Position numbers and translations under genes: made by a program. DNA of 64,000 nucleotides from Galbibacter kalidii (lineage in GTDB: Bacteria; Bacteroidota; Bacteroidia; Flavobacteriales; Flavobacteriaceae). Below, piece after piece: positions 62,007 through 64,000 of this stretch (the stretch's first letter is position 1; every line of letters starts with the position of its first letter). Below the pieces are notes generated by a model. The model worked only from the letters and a program-made list of their open reading frames with translations, was not told where the DNA came from and did not search any database. The DNA is taken from positions 1 to 64,000 of the forward strand of contig NZ_JAPFGA010000004.1 in NCBI RefSeq assembly GCF_026241135.1, written 5' to 3'.

Positions 62007-64000
62007 TTAATTCATTTTATAGCAGATAATCGAGTTTTCATCACCAACAGTTACAATCTCTGGTTTTTTATCATTGTCAATATCGGCCATGTCGATGGCA
62101 GAATCACCATAAACAGGGAAATTCTTGATCATTTTTGCGTTGCTGTCATATAAATACACCTGATGTGTCTGCCTGTCGGTTACGGAAACGTATATTTTGT
62201 CGTTGAGATAAAATATTCTGGGTTCGGTGTAGATGCCGAAATCCAATGTAGCTTTGTTCTCTTTGACAGTTAAGATATTTTCAGAAACCGTGGCCAGGGT
62301 TTTGGTGGTGGCATCTATCCTGTGTTCATCTTTCAGTCCTAACTCAATTTTGTTGATACCTCCTTTTTGATCAATTTGGATCAGGTCTCCGGAAGAGTTT
62401 GTTGTTGTAAATCTTCCGTTATAGAGATATACCTTGTTACCCGAAAAGTCAATTTTCCCATTAAGTTTGATCCTGACACTCCCCGTACGGTGAAGAATAT
62501 CCAATTTTCCGTCAGATTCCTGCATCACAATATAATCTTTGTTCCCAATGCGGATATGCTCGGGTGGGTTGATCAATGGATTTTGGGTTTTCTTTAATGT
62601 AAATCCGCTAACGATAGAGGCGTTGCGGTCATACATTTTTATTTCGTTCCCCATCACGACAAGGAAGCGGTAATTTTTGTTTTTGTCATAATCAAAAACA
62701 GCCAAAGGTTGCGTAATGGTGTTTTTAAAACTCAGTGGAAAAGGCGGAACATCTTTTCCGTTCCTGTCAACGATCATCAATTTGTCAGCGGTGGTGAAAG
62801 CAAGTTGTAGTCTTCCGTTTCTGTAGAGGTCAACCTGGGTGATATCACCTTTTATTTTGCTGTCCAGTTTTTTCTTCCAAAGCACTTTTCCTTCAGTAGA
62901 AATAAGATAAAGATTGTTATCGGCATCCTGAATAACGATCTCCTTTTTCTTGGTGTGGTGATTCAAAAGAAATTGTGGTCTTGTAATGGGTTCGGCATCC
63001 AGTGTCGTATTGTACATCTGGGTAATGAGGCTGGAGCTGGTTGTGGAAGTGTTTGCTTTTTTCAGCAATGCATGAAAATGTGCAAAATCACCTTCAGCTA
63101 TATATTGAACCGCTGTAAACTTATAGTCTTTAAAATCTTTTTTAGCAATTCCTTTACTGAAGTCTTCAGAGAGAATATTGTTGTTGTCTTTTAGTTTTTC
63201 GAGATTCCCGACAATTAAAACTGAAGATTCACCGGCAAGTTCACTTCTTAAATTTTTATAGGTGAGTAGTTGTGACAGGGTTGCATTGTTCTGGAAGTTG
63301 GAGATGATGTCTTCCAGCACCTCACGATTTTCAGTAAAAACATAGAAATCACCAATTTTAGCTACCAGGTTTGTGGGTAGTTGCCCCACAATTTTTGAAA
63401 AATTGGTAGTGATCAGCTCGTCTGTGTTGAGTTGCCAGATGGTTTGATCCCGATAAGAGCTTTTTCCACTCACATATTTTTGAAGGATATCTTCAAATTT
63501 AACCTCCTGAGTGGTTTTGACAGCGAAGACTTGAGTGTCGTTGAAGCTTATTTCAGCTACTTCCGTACTGTTAAAGAAAAGGGAATCACTTGGTTTTCCC
63601 AGTTTTTCGGCAAGCTTTTCTTCTAATGGATATGATACAAAATAGGAAGTGTTGAGCGGAGTGATATCGGCAATACTACTAGCGCCCGGAGCGGTGTATT
63701 TAAGAATATTCAACGTGTTATTGATGGAATCACTCGCCACGGCAATACCGTTGAGTTTGATGTAATCTTGAGCAATACTGGAATCGAAGGAGGTCCAATC
63801 GTTGAATTTGGTCAGTTTTTTGGCAAAAGTGCCGGAAAAGACATTTTCAAAAAACGAATTCCCTTTTTTGTGATTGATAAAGATGTTTGCCGGAACATTT
63901 TCCTGAGCTACTTGATATAGCTTAAGTAGTTTTTTATCGGTATAGTCCGCACCGTTATTTCTTATCAGGTTTTCTATGATGAGTTTTGATGAAGATCCTA
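62007..64000 (-). CDS. Large propeller-like protein, 5' end outside the window
   Basis: The frame is open to the window edge and at least 663 residues are visible; an internal GTG at 63738-63740 is not its start, since upstream codons (LIIENLIRNNGADYTDKKLLKLYQVAQENVP) continue the protein. The C-terminal half has repeated propeller-like blades (IVIQDADNNLYLISTEGKVLWKKKLDSKIKGDITQVDLYRNG; YLYDSNAKMIKNFPVYGDSAIDMADIDNDKKPEIVTVG). The upstream part resembles DUF3352-type extracytoplasmic proteins. Such flavobacterial proteins are lipid- or membrane-anchored and of unknown role. Confidence 0.65.
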   Translation of the reverse strand, partial: GSSSKLIIENLIRNNGADYTDKKLLKLYQVAQENVPANIFINHKKGNSFFENVFSGTFAKKLTKFNDWTSFDSSIAQDYIKLNGIAVASDSINNTLNILKYTAPGASSIADITPLNTSYFVSYPLEEKLAEKLGKPSDSLFFNSTEVAEISFNDTQVFAVKTTQEVKFEDILQKYVSGKSSYRDQTIWQLNTDELITTNFSKIVGQLPTNLVAKIGDFYVFTENREVLEDIISNFQNNATLSQLLTYKNLRSELAGESSVLIVGNLEKLKDNNNILSEDFSKGIAKKDFKDYKFTAVQYIAEGDFAHFHALLKKANTSTTSSSLITQMYNTTLDAEPITRPQFLLNHHTKKKEIVIQDADNNLYLISTEGKVLWKKKLDSKIKGDITQVDLYRNGRLQLAFTTADKLMIVDRNGKDVPPFPLSFKNTITQPLAVFDYDKNKNYRFLVVMGNEIKMYDRNASIVSGFTLKKTQNPLINPPEHIRIGNKDYIVMQESDGKLDILHRTGSVRIKLNGKIDFSGNKVYLYNGRFTTTNSSGDLIQIDQKGGINKIELGLKDEHRIDATTKTLATVSENILTVKENKATLDFGIYTEPRIFYLNDKIYVSVTDRQTHQVYLYDSNAKMIKNFPVYGDSAIDMADIDNDKKPEIVTVGDENSIICYKMN

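Overview
The window looks like chromosomal DNA of a marine- or soil-type flavobacterium (Bacteroidota, family Flavobacteriaceae). Supporting signs are AT-rich DNA, Bacteroidota promoter boxes of the TAnnTTTG type, two CarboxypepD_reg/TonB-type outer-membrane receptors, lipoproteins with short 'SC' or 'AC' lipoboxes, and lineage families such as DUF5916, DUF4230, GSCFA, DUF5522 and GxxExxY. Family names come from reading the translations; no database search was possible.

Region 1 (1-8.3 kb) is accessory. Small unrelated genes all lie on the minus strand: a truncated AraC N-terminus, a CoiA-like nuclease with a secreted partner, a DUF5694 lipoprotein, a tiny LuxR-type HTH protein and a VOC protein. 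They are separated by long spacers carrying recurrent inverted core sequences that resemble integron attC sites, and no integrase is visible. A likely relic of a group II intron end follows, then a three-gene TonB receptor operon (His/Cys-rich small protein, receptor, lipoprotein), probably for a metal. Region 2 (8.3-13.9 kb) holds a decayed IS3-family element, two tandem beta-lactamase-fold serine hydrolases sharing a nearly identical 3' end, and a broken GNAT gene.

Region 3 (14,053-27,276) is a 13.2-kb island bounded by 28-bp direct repeats made of the 3' end of an initiator tRNA-fMet gene. The intact tRNA lies at the right edge, next to a frameshifted large serine recombinase and a coupled 56-aa ORF. 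The cargo is less AT-rich than its flanks: a response regulator and histidine kinase, an exported Fe/Mn superoxide dismutase, a ChrA chromate transporter, a DUF5916 outer-membrane protein, an iron-type ABC importer (binding protein, permease, ATPase) and a lipoprotein. The two-component, SOD and DUF5916 transcription units all carry the same promoter-proximal motif (TTTCTACARAATT, 19-20 bp upstream of a -7-like box), suggesting one regulon. This island is the best candidate here for an undescribed functional system.

Region 4 (27.6-64 kb) is mainly core chromosome: an NhaC-type antiporter, era, der, an OMP beta-barrel protein, the TPM/TPM/LemA group, MerR and M23 genes, alaS, GSCFA, DUF4230, an aromatic amino acid hydroxylase, DUF4136, hutU, DUF5522, a PLP desulfhydrase/deaminase-like gene, a glucosaminidase-LysM lipoprotein, hemL, lysS, a YqaE/Pmp3 peptide, lipB and a large propeller-like protein cut by the window end. 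Two ParE/RelE-type toxin-antitoxin modules and a GxxExxY gene enclosed by a perfect 18-bp inverted repeat are interspersed. The 46-62 kb part is rich in short repeat families: G/C-rich repeats that also sit in frame inside hutU and the GSCFA gene, hairpins with covarying arms, a 21-bp minisatellite, a 59-bp identical inverted pair and two MITE-like palindromes.
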